From an uncultured Draconibacterium sp. (GTDB lineage Bacteria > Bacteroidota > Bacteroidia > Bacteroidales > Prolixibacteraceae), in NCBI RefSeq assembly GCF_913060805.1, contig NZ_CAJXTC010000002.1, positions 62,001 through 126,000 on the forward strand: 64,000 nucleotides of DNA, written 5' to 3'. Shown here in pieces: positions 1 through 8,607 of this stretch. Position numbers and translations under genes: made by a program. Below the pieces are notes generated by a model. It saw only the letters and a program-made list of their open reading frames with translations. It searched no databases and was not told the origin of the DNA. Every line of letters begins with the position of its first letter. Positions within the stretch are counted from its first letter, which is position 1.

Positions 1-225
1 ACCTGGGATGATACCTGGGAGTTTGTTTTAGGTTACGTTGGCGAGAATGGTGAAGGAACGATTGCTGGCTGGACCGACGGAGTAAGCGTTATTGATGAAG
101 GAGGCTCTGCATTTTTAATTATTCCATCGGAATTAGGCTATGGCGAAACCGGCGCTGGAAACATTCCGCCAAATACTACGATAGTTTTTTCGGTAGAAAT
201 GGTAGAAATAAAACCACTTAATTAA
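1..225 (+). CDS. FKBP-type peptidyl-prolyl isomerase, C-terminal part (5' end outside window)
   Basis: Only the last 74 codons are visible, open from the first base to the TAA at 223-225. The fragment shows the C-terminal half of an FKBP fold: a GYVGENGEGTIAGW stretch, the conserved LIIPSELGYGETGAGNIPPN segment (equivalent to the usual IPxxLAYG...G.IPPN active-site edge), and a final strand VFSVEMVEI. FKBPs catalyse cis-trans isomerisation of prolyl bonds and act as folding helpers. In this phylum they are usually envelope lipoproteins, but the N-terminus that would show this is missing. A second FKBP gene follows 60 bases downstream, so the two probably form a tandem pair. Confidence 0.85.
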   Translation, partial: TWDDTWEFVLGYVGENGEGTIAGWTDGVSVIDEGGSAFLIIPSELGYGETGAGNIPPNTTIVFSVEMVEIKPLN

Positions 226-285
226 ATTTGCAGCGAATTTAAGTTGAATCACACTATTTTATAGATAGAAATAATTAAAGATCAG

Positions 286-822
286 ATGAAGAAAACAGTA
301 TCATATATTTTATTGATGTTAGGGGCTGTTGCCTTTTTTGCCTGCAACGACGGAATTGATTACCAAAAAATGAGGGATGATGAATTGGCGTTGTTAGATG
401 ATTACATGGCAATTGCACACCCGGGAGCGGAACCTACGGCATCTGGTCTTTATTATTTTAATGAACCGGGTACTGGCGAAGGCGACACCATAAAAGCTGG
501 CGATCAGGTTCAGCTATTTTATGCCACGTGGTCATTAGTTGATGGTCCTGACAGTGTTTTGGTTGACGAAACAAACGGTTATCTCGACGGACACCGATAC
601 GAACCTTATCAGGTTACTGTTGGTGCCGGAGGATCGATTCAGGGGCTTGAAGAAGCATTGACCTATATGCAGCCCGGAACACGTTCAAGTCTGGTTATCA
701 ACTCAGAGTTGGCCTATGGTCAGAGTGGTTCCGGTTATGCTATCGGAGCTTTTCAAACGGTTTTAATGGAGGTAGAAATTTATAAGGTTATTCCTTTTGA
801 AGTTCCTACCGACGAAGAATAA
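286..822 (+). CDS. FKBP-type peptidyl-prolyl isomerase lipoprotein
   Basis: 178 residues. The N-terminus is a lipoprotein signal peptide with the lipid-accepting Cys at residue 20 (AFFAC), so the protein should be membrane anchored and face the periplasm. Residues about 70-170 form one FKBP domain: GDQVQLFYATW, then the GGSIQGLEEAL segment and a strand ending VLMEVEIYKV. The usual IPPN loop is changed to GYAIGAF, so catalytic efficiency is uncertain. The size and lipobox resemble GldI-type FKBP lipoproteins, but I cannot assign GldI from one sequence. It follows another FKBP gene and precedes the YciB-Nudix gene by 20 bases, probably in one transcript. Confidence 0.85.
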   Translation: MKKTVSYILLMLGAVAFFACNDGIDYQKMRDDELALLDDYMAIAHPGAEPTASGLYYFNEPGTGEGDTIKAGDQVQLFYATWSLVDGPDSVLVDETNGYLDGHRYEPYQVTVGAGGSIQGLEEALTYMQPGTRSSLVINSELAYGQSGSGYAIGAFQTVLMEVEIYKVIPFEVPTDEE

Positions 823-842
823 TCTCTCGCTCTTTGTTTGCT

Positions 843-1910
843 ATGAACAGAGCACAATTATTTAAAAAATTACTGCCTGGTTTTATTCCTCTGTTTGTTT
901 TCATCGCTGCTGATGAAATATGGGGGACTAAAATCGGGCTTTTTGTTGCTATAGGCGTAGGTGTGGCCGAAATGGCCTGGATTGCCGTTAAAGAAAAGCG
1001 ATTCGAGAAATTTGTGCTTTTCGATACTTTATTGCTGGTGGTTCTGGGCGGCGTTTCCATTCTGCTCGATAACGATATTTTCTTTAAGCTGAAACCCGGG
1101 TTGATCGAATTGATCCTGGTGGCTGTTCTGGCCATTTCTGCATTCTCAAACGTAAATATAGTTGGATTGATGGGGCAACGCTACATGAAAGATGTGGAGT
1201 TTAACACCGCCCAAATGCAGCAAATGCGACAAAGCATGAAGAGCCTGTTCTTTATCTTTTTGGTGCATACTGTTTTGGTGTTCTATTCGGCCTTTTTTAT
1301 GAGCAAAGAAGCCTGGGCTTTTATCAGCGGAGGTTTATTCTATATTATTTTTGGCGTTTATTTTTTATACGAGTTTCTGCGTCAGAAACAAAAACAAAAG
1401 GCACTTACAAACGAAGAGTGGGTGCCACTGGTTGACGAACAGGGAAAAGTTACCGGTCAGGCACCGCGCAGCCAGGTGCATAATGGAAGCAAATTATTAC
1501 ATCCGGTGGTGCATTTGCATGTAATGAATAACAACGGAAGCATCCTTATTCAAAAGCGTCCTGCCGGTAAACTTATCCAGCCCGGAAAATGGGATACAGC
1601 TGTCGGCGGTCATATTTCCGCCGGAGAGACTTTGGAACAAGCGCTTAAAAAAGAAGTTTTTGAGGAAATCGGGTTAAAAGAATTTTCAGCAAAACTGCAG
1701 AAAGTGTACAAATGGGAATCGGAAGTGGAAGCAGAATTGATTTACCTGTTTACTACCTACGATTATAAAGGTTTTGGCATCCAGTCTGACGAAGTGGAAG
1801 AACTTCGTTTCTGGACTAAAAACCAGGTGGAGAAAAACCTTGGAAAGGATGTTTTTACTCCAAATTTCGAGTTGGAGTTCCGATTACTTCAGGAGCTCAA
1901 ACTAATCTGA
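843..1910 (+). CDS. YciB/IspZ-like membrane domain fused to a Nudix hydrolase
   Basis: 355 residues from the ATG at 843; an in-frame TTG lies three codons upstream but ATG is preferred. Residues 1-180 are a five-helix membrane region like YciB (IspZ), with LPGFIPLFVF, an EKRFEKF loop and LLDNDIFFKLKP matching the E. coli pattern; YciB acts in cell-envelope and septation maintenance. Residues about 190-355 form a Nudix hydrolase of the IPP-isomerase/YfcD type. The Nudix box runs from Gly256 to Leu278 (GGHISAGE...KEVFEEIGL), with Lys270 in place of the usual Arg and the metal-binding EExG glutamates intact. The Nudix domain should be cytoplasmic and tethered to the inner membrane. The substrate is unknown. 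See findings for the fusion. Confidence 0.85.
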   Translation: MNRAQLFKKLLPGFIPLFVFIAADEIWGTKIGLFVAIGVGVAEMAWIAVKEKRFEKFVLFDTLLLVVLGGVSILLDNDIFFKLKPGLIELILVAVLAISAFSNVNIVGLMGQRYMKDVEFNTAQMQQMRQSMKSLFFIFLVHTVLVFYSAFFMSKEAWAFISGGLFYIIFGVYFLYEFLRQKQKQKALTNEEWVPLVDEQGKVTGQAPRSQVHNGSKLLHPVVHLHVMNNNGSILIQKRPAGKLIQPGKWDTAVGGHISAGETLEQALKKEVFEEIGLKEFSAKLQKVYKWESEVEAELIYLFTTYDYKGFGIQSDEVEELRFWTKNQVEKNLGKDVFTPNFELEFRLLQELKLI

Positions 1911-1917
1911 GAAATTT

Positions 1918-2619
1918 TTACCCCAACAAAAAGATTACCGGTTGTTTGTGTAAATCGGGTACGCCGGCTTTTTTCCAATCCTGAATAGACTTAGTTTGAA
2001 TAAATTCATTCTCGCCGGTAATATTGGCAGCTATGCAAAATAAAGTAGATGGTGAGCAACCTTTTAAAATATCGCTTACCAGTTGGTTATTTCGGTATGG
2101 TGTTTCGATAAATATTTGCGTTTGCCGGCTGCTCTTGATAGTTCTTTCCAGCGATTGTAATTCTTTTACCCGTTCCTGAGGTTTAACGGGCAAATATCCC
2201 TTAAATGCAAAATTCTGCCCGTTCATTCCTGAGGCCATTAATGCCAAAAGAATTGACGAAGGTCCAACGATCGGCACAACTTTTATTCCTTTTTTATGGG
2301 CAATTTTTACTACATCGGCACCGGGATCAGCTACACCGGGGCAACCTGCCTCGGAAAGTACTGCCACATTATGTCCTTCGTTTATGGGCATTAAAAAGCG
2401 GGGCAGATCGGCGGCATTCGTGCGTTTGTTTATCTCGTAAAATGTACACTCGTCAATATTTATCTCGCGGTTCACCTGTTTCATAAAGCGTCGTGCAGTA
2501 CGAATATTTTCTACAATAAAATATTTAGTGTTGGTTAAAATCGGTTCTACCTGTGCAGGTAAAACGGTTTGCCAGTCGCCATCGGCCAAAACATTTGGTA
2601 CGAGATAAAGTGTTGCCAT
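1918..2619 (-). CDS. SAM-dependent methyltransferase, tetrapyrrole methylase/RsmI-like family
   Basis: 233 residues. The sequence fits the tetrapyrrole-methylase superfamily branch that includes RsmI (16S rRNA C1402 2'-O-methylation): MATLYLVPNVL at the start, the SEAGCPGVADPGADVV SAM-binding loop (about residues 90-105), VPIVGPSSILLALMASG, and FIETPYRNN. It is shorter than E. coli RsmI (286 residues) because it lacks the C-terminal extension, as is common for a second RsmI-like paralogue in Bacteroidota, so the exact RNA or other target is uncertain. Its promoter overlaps that of the divergent PhnP-like gene. Confidence 0.85.
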   Translation of the reverse strand: MATLYLVPNVLADGDWQTVLPAQVEPILTNTKYFIVENIRTARRFMKQVNREINIDECTFYEINKRTNAADLPRFLMPINEGHNVAVLSEAGCPGVADPGADVVKIAHKKGIKVVPIVGPSSILLALMASGMNGQNFAFKGYLPVKPQERVKELQSLERTIKSSRQTQIFIETPYRNNQLVSDILKGCSPSTLFCIAANITGENEFIQTKSIQDWKKAGVPDLHKQPVIFLLG

Positions 2620-2636
2620 TCGTTAAAAGATTTTTG

Positions 2637-2665
2637 CAAAAGTAGTGATTATACTTGTTTGACAA
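2637..2665 (-). promoter_or_regulatory. Promoter of the RsmI-like gene
   Basis: On the minus strand TTG (2665-2663), an 18-base spacer and TACTTTTG (2644-2637) match the Bacteroidota sigma consensus TTTG/TAnnTTTG. Transcription should start about 13 bases upstream of the ATG at 2619. It overlaps the plus-strand promoter at 2655-2683, so the two cannot be occupied together. Confidence 0.6.
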
Positions 2666-2683
2666 TTGGTTTTGTTAATTTTG
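2655..2683 (+). promoter_or_regulatory. Promoter of the PhnP-like gene, nearly leaderless
   Basis: TTG (2655-2657), an 18-base spacer and TAATTTTG (2676-2683). The expected start of transcription, 4-6 bases past the -7 element, falls at or within 2-3 bases of the ATG at 2690, which predicts a leaderless or near-leaderless mRNA. Confidence 0.55.
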
Positions 2684-2689
2684 CCCGAA

Positions 2690-3472
2690 ATGGCAAATCC
2701 TTCAATAAAAATAAAAGCAACTTTACTCGGAACCGGCACTTCGCAAGGAGTGCCGGTTGTGGCCTGCGACTGCGACGTTTGTACATCAACCAACAATAAA
2801 GATAAACGGCTGCGATCTTCATTACTGTTAAACATTAACGATAAAAATTTTGTGATTGACGCGGGACCTGATTTCCGCCAGCAGATGTTACGCGAAAAGG
2901 TGAAAACGCTTAGGGCAATTTTGTTGACTCACGAGCACGTCGATCATATTTTTGGTTTGGATGATATCCGGTCGTACAACTGGGTGCAAAAGAATCACAT
3001 GGAGATTTATGCTGAAGAACGGGTTCAGAAAGCCATCAAACGCATTTTTAATTATGTGTTTGCCACCTTTAAATATCCGGGCATCCCGAAGATGGAATTG
3101 CACGAAGTTAATGATGTGCCGTTCGCTGTTGATGGCGTTGAGTTTGTGCCGATTCGTTGCTGGCACCATAAATTGCCGGTTTATGGTTATCGTGTGGGCG
3201 ATTTAACGTACATAACCGACACGAATTTTATTGAAGACAGTGAATTGAAGAAAGTTGAAGGAACCAAAATCCTGATCATAAATTGCCTGAGAAAAGAAAA
3301 GCACTTGTCGCATTTTAACCTGGCAGAAGTTCTGGAAATTGTGGAGAAGATTAAACCTGAGCAAACTTATCTTACACACATTAGTCACGCTTTGGGACGC
3401 TACGACGATGTGATGCAAGAACTGCCGGAGAATGTTTTTCTGGCTTATGATGGATTACAACTGGAACTCTAA
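2690..3472 (+). CDS. MBL-fold metallo-hydrolase, PhnP-like
   Basis: 260 residues from the ATG at 2690; earlier in-frame codons lie inside the promoter. It is a metallo-beta-lactamase-fold phosphodiesterase: LGTGTSQGVPVVACDCDVC near the N-terminus (the Cys cluster typical of PhnP, which binds a structural zinc), the metal motif LLTHEHVDHIFGLDD (HxHxDH, about residues 90-104), a later WHHKLPVYGYR histidine, YITDTNFI supplying the bridging Asp, and a C-terminal THISHALG histidine. PhnP hydrolyses cyclic ribosyl phosphates, but no phosphonate genes are nearby, so here it is more likely a general cyclic-phosphodiesterase or housekeeping hydrolase. It ends convergently with the HAD gene, overlapping by 4 bases. 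Confidence 0.85.
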   Translation: MANPSIKIKATLLGTGTSQGVPVVACDCDVCTSTNNKDKRLRSSLLLNINDKNFVIDAGPDFRQQMLREKVKTLRAILLTHEHVDHIFGLDDIRSYNWVQKNHMEIYAEERVQKAIKRIFNYVFATFKYPGIPKMELHEVNDVPFAVDGVEFVPIRCWHHKLPVYGYRVGDLTYITDTNFIEDSELKKVEGTKILIINCLRKEKHLSHFNLAEVLEIVEKIKPEQTYLTHISHALGRYDDVMQELPENVFLAYDGLQLEL

Positions 3473-4089
3473 AGAAACATCACGAGTTCAGCAAAATTCT
3501 CAATTTTATTGGAGTTATCCAGCTCGGTATATTTTTCTAAACGATCATAAATAACCGTGTCGATTCCGAGTTCTTTGCCGGCCTGAATTTCTGATTTAAT
3601 ATCATCGCCAACTATCAACACTTCTTCTTTTGGTAAGTTGTATTTTTCCAAAAGCTGTCTAAAAATATCCTTTTTGGTATCGTTTGATTGTTGCAGGTCG
3701 AGAATAATAATTTCTTCGAAATCGCTACGAATGCCCAGATTATCGATTTTGCTGTGCTGCAGTTTGCTAAAACCCGACGTAACCAGAAACTTTGTTTGTG
3801 GCAGTTTTCGCGCAATTTCATAATCGGGGAAATACTGCATCGGGTCATCGTAAGTCAGGTTGATGTGTACTTCCATACATTCTTTCAGCAACTGCTCGCT
3901 AAATGAAAATGTATTGGCTACTTTCTGAAATGGAGTACGTTGTATTTCCAGTTTAATAGCTTCAAGGTCTCCTTTGTATTCGCCACTATTTTCAATAACA
4001 GCATAAAGTTTTTCAAATAACTTTTCAGCTATCGAACTAACGGGATAAATCGTATTATCAAGATCGAATATCAATACCGTTTTATTCAT
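3469..4089 (-). CDS. HAD-family hydrolase, pyrimidine 5'-nucleotidase-like
   Basis: 206 residues. The nucleophile motif DLDNT follows the start (IFDLDNTIYP), with motif II VTSGFSK, a lysine in the KKDIF segment, and motif IV VGDDIKSEIQAGKELGID. The IYP after the motif I and the helical cap resemble the SDT1/YjjG pyrimidine 5'-nucleotidase group, which dephosphorylates nucleotides. The ATG is at 4089 and shares one base with the stop codon of the upstream MFS gene (TAATG), a layout typical of translational coupling, so this start is preferred over an ATG 27 bases further upstream. Confidence 0.8.
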   Translation of the reverse strand: MNKTVLIFDLDNTIYPVSSIAEKLFEKLYAVIENSGEYKGDLEAIKLEIQRTPFQKVANTFSFSEQLLKECMEVHINLTYDDPMQYFPDYEIARKLPQTKFLVTSGFSKLQHSKIDNLGIRSDFEEIIILDLQQSNDTKKDIFRQLLEKYNLPKEEVLIVGDDIKSEIQAGKELGIDTVIYDRLEKYTELDNSNKIENFAELVMFL

Positions 4090-5264
4090 TATACTTCTTT
4101 TTTTGTTCGTAGCCATGGCAACGAAACAGCCGTTGCTGCAACGATATATATGATCCCTGCCAGTAAAAATGCCTTATTTAAACTCACATTGTCAGTAATC
4201 CATCCCAGCAGTGGCCCAATGCCGGCAAAAGCCATACGAATAATAAAATTCCTGACCGAAAGCATGGTTGCCCTCACTTCACTATCGGTGTAAAGGTTAA
4301 TGTAATTCTTGAGGATAGGAGTGGCTAAACCGCGCACCAGATAAAAGAGGAATAGGAACACAAAACCATAGTAGGAGATAGAGATTCCTGCAAAGAAATA
4401 GCCTAATGACAGTAAAACAATAACAACTAAAACTGACCGGCGTTTACCCAAAAATAATTCAACTTTATAGGCGAAAACCGAAGAAATGCCTACACTTAAA
4501 TTCAGGGCTGTCCAAAATATACCAAACAACTCTTCCGGCAAACCAATTGCTACAAAAAAGGGTTGTACCAACCAGGCAAAGGTAAGCGTGGCCGTTCCGG
4601 TAAGCGCTGATAGCAATATGGCAACTCTAAGGTTCGTGTTCGAAACCAATGAGTTTTTGATATTCGTAACCAATTTCCTGATGGAATGCACATGCTCCAC
4701 TGCATGTACTTTAGGTTCGATTAGTGTAAATGCCGCAGGAATTGCCAGGGCTGCCACTCCAAACTGAAAATAGAATGGTGTTCGCAAACTAAAATAAACC
4801 AGTAAGCCACTAACCACACCCGCTATGGCTTCTGCAAAATTTCCGGCAGAGGTTATTCGCCCCTCTTCACGAGTATATTTGTCAGTTTTGTTATCGGCTT
4901 TTAAACTATCGTAAAGTAAGGCCGAATCTGCCCCCGAAATAAACGAAAGTCCTATGCCCAGTACAATTTCAGCTGCAACAAATGCCCAGAAATCATAGGA
5001 AAAACTGTAGATAAGAAAGCCAAGACTTCCTAAAATGCTTCCAAGAATAAGTGTTTTTTTGCGCCCCCATACATCGGCCATCCATCCCGAGGGGATTTCC
5101 ATAACAACCACGGCAACCGAATAAATGGCTTTTAGCACAAATAATTCGTACGATCCCAGTCCGTTACTTTTATAAAAAAGCAACATAATGGGCATTACCA
5201 TATTAAACCATTTCGAGATTTTTATTACGTAAAGGCGCGGTATGTTCTTACTGAAATTCGTCAT
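4089..5264 (-). CDS. MFS transporter
   Basis: 391 residues with about 12 predicted membrane helices. The loop between helices 2 and 3 reads GWMADVWGRKK, a form of the MFS signature GxxxDRxGRR, and a later loop (VELFLGKRR) marks the second half. Proton-driven export or uptake of a small molecule is expected. The substrate cannot be read from the sequence; the closest general type is the DHA/multidrug-like set of Bacteroidota. It is the first gene of a two-gene unit with the HAD hydrolase, whose ATG overlaps its stop. A -7-like element (TATTTTTG on the minus strand, 5283-5276) lies just upstream. Confidence 0.8.
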   Translation of the reverse strand: MTNFSKNIPRLYVIKISKWFNMVMPIMLLFYKSNGLGSYELFVLKAIYSVAVVVMEIPSGWMADVWGRKKTLILGSILGSLGFLIYSFSYDFWAFVAAEIVLGIGLSFISGADSALLYDSLKADNKTDKYTREEGRITSAGNFAEAIAGVVSGLLVYFSLRTPFYFQFGVAALAIPAAFTLIEPKVHAVEHVHSIRKLVTNIKNSLVSNTNLRVAILLSALTGTATLTFAWLVQPFFVAIGLPEELFGIFWTALNLSVGISSVFAYKVELFLGKRRSVLVVIVLLSLGYFFAGISISYYGFVFLFLFYLVRGLATPILKNYINLYTDSEVRATMLSVRNFIIRMAFAGIGPLLGWITDNVSLNKAFLLAGIIYIVAATAVSLPWLRTKKEV

Positions 5265-5398
5265 TAAATCAGGCGCAAAAATAGTGTTTACATTTAACTC
5301 TGCTTAGTTTTACCGGGGAATGGAATAGTTTTTATTGGACAAAACAACAGTATTGGTGATTGAAATGTTCGGCAATTTGAATAATTTCAGATTTGGTA

Positions 5399-5429
5399 TT
5401 TGTTATTTGCGTTTAGATTTATACTTTTG
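5399..5429 (+). promoter_or_regulatory. Promoter of tRNA-Arg
   Basis: TTTG (5399-5402), a 19-base spacer and TACTTTTG (5422-5429) form a full Bacteroidota consensus promoter. The tRNA begins 18 bases downstream. Confidence 0.75.
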
Positions 5430-5446
5430 CAGCGCAAAATAAGGCT

Positions 5447-5520
<74 letters not shown>

Positions 5521-5522
5521 CT

Positions 5523-5562
5523 AAAAAACGACTGATAATCTTTTGATTACAGTCGTTTTTTT
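5523..5562 (+). terminator. Intrinsic terminator of tRNA-Arg
   Basis: AAAACGACTG pairs with CAGTCGTTTT around an inner TAATC/GATTA stem and a TTTT loop. It ends in a run of T and begins 2 bases after the tRNA. Confidence 0.9.
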
Positions 5563-5767
5563 ATTTGGTAGAAATGGTCATCCCGTCTCATGTTCTCAAT
5601 TAATATAATCATAATTTATCAATAAAAGGCAATGGTTGAATGTTGTATATTCTTGTAATTCAATCTATTGTTTTGTAAATTGTACTTGCTTTTTGATAAT
5701 AATTTATCTACTCCTAATTATTTCTGTGATGTGCCAACCGGATTTTATTAACTAAAACCATTACATC

Positions 5768-6370
5768 ATGACAGAAAAAAGTAAACCACAGGAATCGGAT
5801 TGCAGAACCGGATTAAAACCTCTTGAAGTAATCTTTGGGATAACAATCGTAGTTATTTGGCTCGTAATTTTTATTAGCGGAATACTTATCAATTCAGAGC
5901 CATACCGAAATGTAATTACAGGTGAGGTACAAGATTTATCGCTAATTGGCAATGAGCCAAGTTTGTTTAAAGCATGGTTTGTTGTTCTTTTTTCGTACAC
6001 ACCATCAAACCTGTTGATGTTATGCGTATTCGCAGGAATGATTGGTGCGGTTTCGCGAATTGCCAAATTACACGTTACCAAAAATGGCGAAGTGGAAATA
6101 CCAAGCGATAAAACCAGCCCGATTATGTCGGGCGTATTCCGAGGCATGTTTATTTACTTATTGATGCTTTCCGGGGTTTTGGTGTTAGACGAAGCAGCAC
6201 TAACGGCTCCAACACAAGATCAGTACGCTCGTTTGGCGGGTATTGTTTCGCTTTTTTGTTTTCTGATAAGTTACGATCCAAGTCGTTTCAGAACACTTTT
6301 AGATCGGGGATTTAAAAAGATGCAGAATGATGAAAATAACAACGGAAAAAATAATGATACCTCGGATTAA
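5768..6370 (+). CDS. Hypothetical inner-membrane protein, about four helices
   Basis: 200 residues; family not recognised. Predicted membrane segments lie near residues 20-42 (EVIFGITIVVIWLVIFISGIL), 68-92 (WFVVLFSYTPSNLLMLCVFAGMIG), 120-140 (GMFIYLLMLSGVLVL) and 150-166 (LAGIVSLFCFLIS). The N-terminal tail is polar and the C-terminal tail is rich in Asn and Asp. A loop between helices 1 and 2 (INSEPYRNVITGEVQDLSLIG) should face the periplasm. It is a single gene between the tRNA and nhaA and ends convergently with nhaA one base apart. No enzyme motif is visible. Confidence 0.7.
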   Translation: MTEKSKPQESDCRTGLKPLEVIFGITIVVIWLVIFISGILINSEPYRNVITGEVQDLSLIGNEPSLFKAWFVVLFSYTPSNLLMLCVFAGMIGAVSRIAKLHVTKNGEVEIPSDKTSPIMSGVFRGMFIYLLMLSGVLVLDEAALTAPTQDQYARLAGIVSLFCFLISYDPSRFRTLLDRGFKKMQNDENNNGKNNDTSD

Positions 6371-6371
6371 A

Positions 6372-7694
6372 TCAAGGTATTTCGTTACTGATATTTCCGG
6401 GAATTGCACTTTTCTTTAGCGCATAGCGAATAACAAAATAGCCACTTATACCGGCAATCAGCGAACCGATAAGTATTCCCAATTTTGATGAATCTTGTAA
6501 ATGAACCGACTCGTAAGAGAGGTTGGAGATAAAAATGGACATCGTAAAACCGAAGCCGCCCAAACAGGATAATCCAAATATCTGTCGGAAGTCGACATTC
6601 TCTGGCAGAACGGCTATTTTAAGTTTTACCGCCAGCCAGGTAAATAAACTGATCCCGATTATTTTACCACAAACCAAACTCACAGCAATACTTATCGATA
6701 ACGGAGTAAAAGCACTTTCTTCGCCAATGAAATTAATGCCCGAATTGGCAAAAGCAAATAGCGGAATAATTAAAAAGGAAACCACGGTACTTAATCGGTT
6801 TTGCAGGTGTTGCAAAGGCGACTGTATCTCGGAGGTAATCTTGTGTAAAATATTGATGGCGGTTTTATGGTTTTTAAATTCCACTACCTTTTTTCCTATC
6901 AATTGCGACAATTCATTGAGGGCATTTTTCCCTTTCGCAATTACGTCAACCAGTCTTTTTTTTCGATGCGAAGGAATGGTAAATGCAAAAAGAACTCCGG
7001 CAATGGTGGGGTGGATGCCCGACTCCAAAAACAGGAGCCAGATAGCAATACCAACAGGAATATAAATGTATCGGGAATAAAAATTTCTGACAGACAAGAG
7101 CGATAACGCAAGTAATAAAACCAGTGCAATGGCAACCAGCTGCCAGTAAATCAGCGAACTGTAGAAGAATGTGATTACCATAACCGCGCCCAGATCGTCG
7201 ATAATGGCAAACGCTGCAAGAAATATGGTGAGACCAAACGGTACGCGCTTTCCGAGAATGCCTAAAATACCCAACGAAAAAGCAATATCGGTGGCCATGG
7301 TTATGCCCCAGCCATGCATACCTTCTTTGCCGTAATTCAGCAGAAAAAATATGGCAATGGGAAAGATCATTCCACCAATGGCAGCTACAATGGGCAAAAT
7401 GGCTTTTCGCGCCGTGCTGAGTTCTCCGATCAGAAACTCGCGTTTTATCTCCAGCCCGATTACAAAGAAGAAAACGGTCATTAAGCCGTCGTTAATCCAT
7501 TCCAGTGCCGATTTTGATATATGGAATTCGCGAAAACCGATTAGAAATTCCAGTTCTAAAAATTGTTGATAATAGGTATGCAGGTTGGTGTTGGAGACAA
7601 TGAGCGCCGCAATGGCAGCCAAAAGCATACAAATGCTGCTCAGTGATTTAATCTTTATAAACCGGCGTAACGGATCAAATTTTATCTCCATCAT
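6372..7694 (-). CDS. nhaA: Na+/H+ antiporter NhaA
   Basis: 440 residues, longer than E. coli NhaA (388), with the extra length mainly in a cytoplasmic loop around residues 240-300. NhaA expels sodium in exchange for protons to control pH and salt. Diagnostic segments are FFFVIGLEIKREFLIGEL, MATDIAFSLGIL with Asp136, AIIDDLGAVMV with the paired transport aspartates Asp166-Asp167, and PLFAFANSGI. Two ATGs stand in tandem at 7694 and 7691; either may be used. A 28-codon open frame on the same strand overlaps the start (see findings). The window also carries the end of nhaD. Confidence 0.95.
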   Translation of the reverse strand: MMEIKFDPLRRFIKIKSLSSICMLLAAIAALIVSNTNLHTYYQQFLELEFLIGFREFHISKSALEWINDGLMTVFFFVIGLEIKREFLIGELSTARKAILPIVAAIGGMIFPIAIFFLLNYGKEGMHGWGITMATDIAFSLGILGILGKRVPFGLTIFLAAFAIIDDLGAVMVITFFYSSLIYWQLVAIALVLLLALSLLSVRNFYSRYIYIPVGIAIWLLFLESGIHPTIAGVLFAFTIPSHRKKRLVDVIAKGKNALNELSQLIGKKVVEFKNHKTAINILHKITSEIQSPLQHLQNRLSTVVSFLIIPLFAFANSGINFIGEESAFTPLSISIAVSLVCGKIIGISLFTWLAVKLKIAVLPENVDFRQIFGLSCLGGFGFTMSIFISNLSYESVHLQDSSKLGILIGSLIAGISGYFVIRYALKKSAIPGNISNEIP

Positions 7695-8046
7695 TCATTA
7701 AGTTTTCTGTCTCCAACGTTGCCTTAATAAATTTATGAGCTTCGTTTAAATCTAATTCCATTGTATCCTATAAGAGAAACTCCATAAAACAAGAATAACG
7801 GAAATTCCTGCGGTCAATAAAATCAGTTAAGTTTTTAAGTTCATACATCAATCGTTTTATCAGAACCTTTCGTTTTTCTTGTATTTACGAGTATGCACTT
7901 GTTAGAGTTTCTAATTTATTGGAGGGGAAATTTTACGAATTTCTAGTCCGTTTATATTCTTTAAACATAAATCCTCTTATCGAAAATATTATTACATTGG
8001 CTCCCGAAGAAAACAATTAAAAACCGATCAATAATTAATCCGAAAA
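7695..8046. other. Intergenic region between divergent nhaA and zinc-ribbon genes
   Basis: 352 AT-rich bases. A 28-codon open frame on the minus strand (7761-7675) runs into nhaA. I see no RNA gene, clear terminator or full promoter consensus elsewhere in the stretch. Confidence 0.5.
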
Positions 8047-8607
8047 ATGGAACTGGTTAAGTGCACGCATTGTAACGAAGACAATAAAACCAATGCCAAA
8101 TACTGCCGCTATTGTGGCTACGAACTCCCAAAAGTTGAGTCCAAAGAAACCATAGAACAGCCGGTGGTTAAACAGACAAAAAATTCACCCAAAAAGAAGT
8201 TGATCGTTGCACTTGTTAGTGTGGTCGCTTTTGTAGTTGCCTTTTTTGTAGTGCAGCAATTGATGCAACGTGTTTTTAGTTTCGATAAGGTTTTAATGAA
8301 AACTGCCAGCGAATTAAACGAAGCCTGCCCCTTAATGGTTGATGCCGAAACCCGCCTCGACAATGCTGCGGCAATGCCCAATAATACTTTTCAGTACAAC
8401 TATTCGCTAATGACTTTGGTAAAAGACTCGATTGATATCAGCAGTTTTGAAGCGTTCCTGAAACCGCAAATAACCAACAATATTAAAACCAATCCCGATA
8501 TGGAATTATTCCGTGTTAACCAGGTAACCATGAACTACAAATATGTGGATAAGAATGGGGTATTTGTAACCAAAATTTCGGTTGGGCCTGAGCAATATAA
8601 CGAGTAG
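8047..8607 (+). CDS. Zinc-ribbon membrane protein, function unknown
   Basis: 186 residues. The N-terminus is a treble-clef zinc ribbon, CTHCNEDNKTNAKYCRYCG (two CxxC pairs, residues 6-25), followed by a charged linker (KNSPKKK) and one transmembrane helix (LIVALVSVVAFVVAFFVV, about residues 58-75). The remaining 110 residues should lie across the membrane and contain no motif I know. Proteins with this plan (cytoplasmic zinc ribbon, one helix, extracytoplasmic domain) are common and uncharacterised in Bacteroidota. It is a single gene; nothing around it suggests a role. Confidence 0.75.
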   Translation: MELVKCTHCNEDNKTNAKYCRYCGYELPKVESKETIEQPVVKQTKNSPKKKLIVALVSVVAFVVAFFVVQQLMQRVFSFDKVLMKTASELNEACPLMVDAETRLDNAAAMPNNTFQYNYSLMTLVKDSIDISSFEAFLKPQITNNIKTNPDMELFRVNQVTMNYKYVDKNGVFVTKISVGPEQYNE

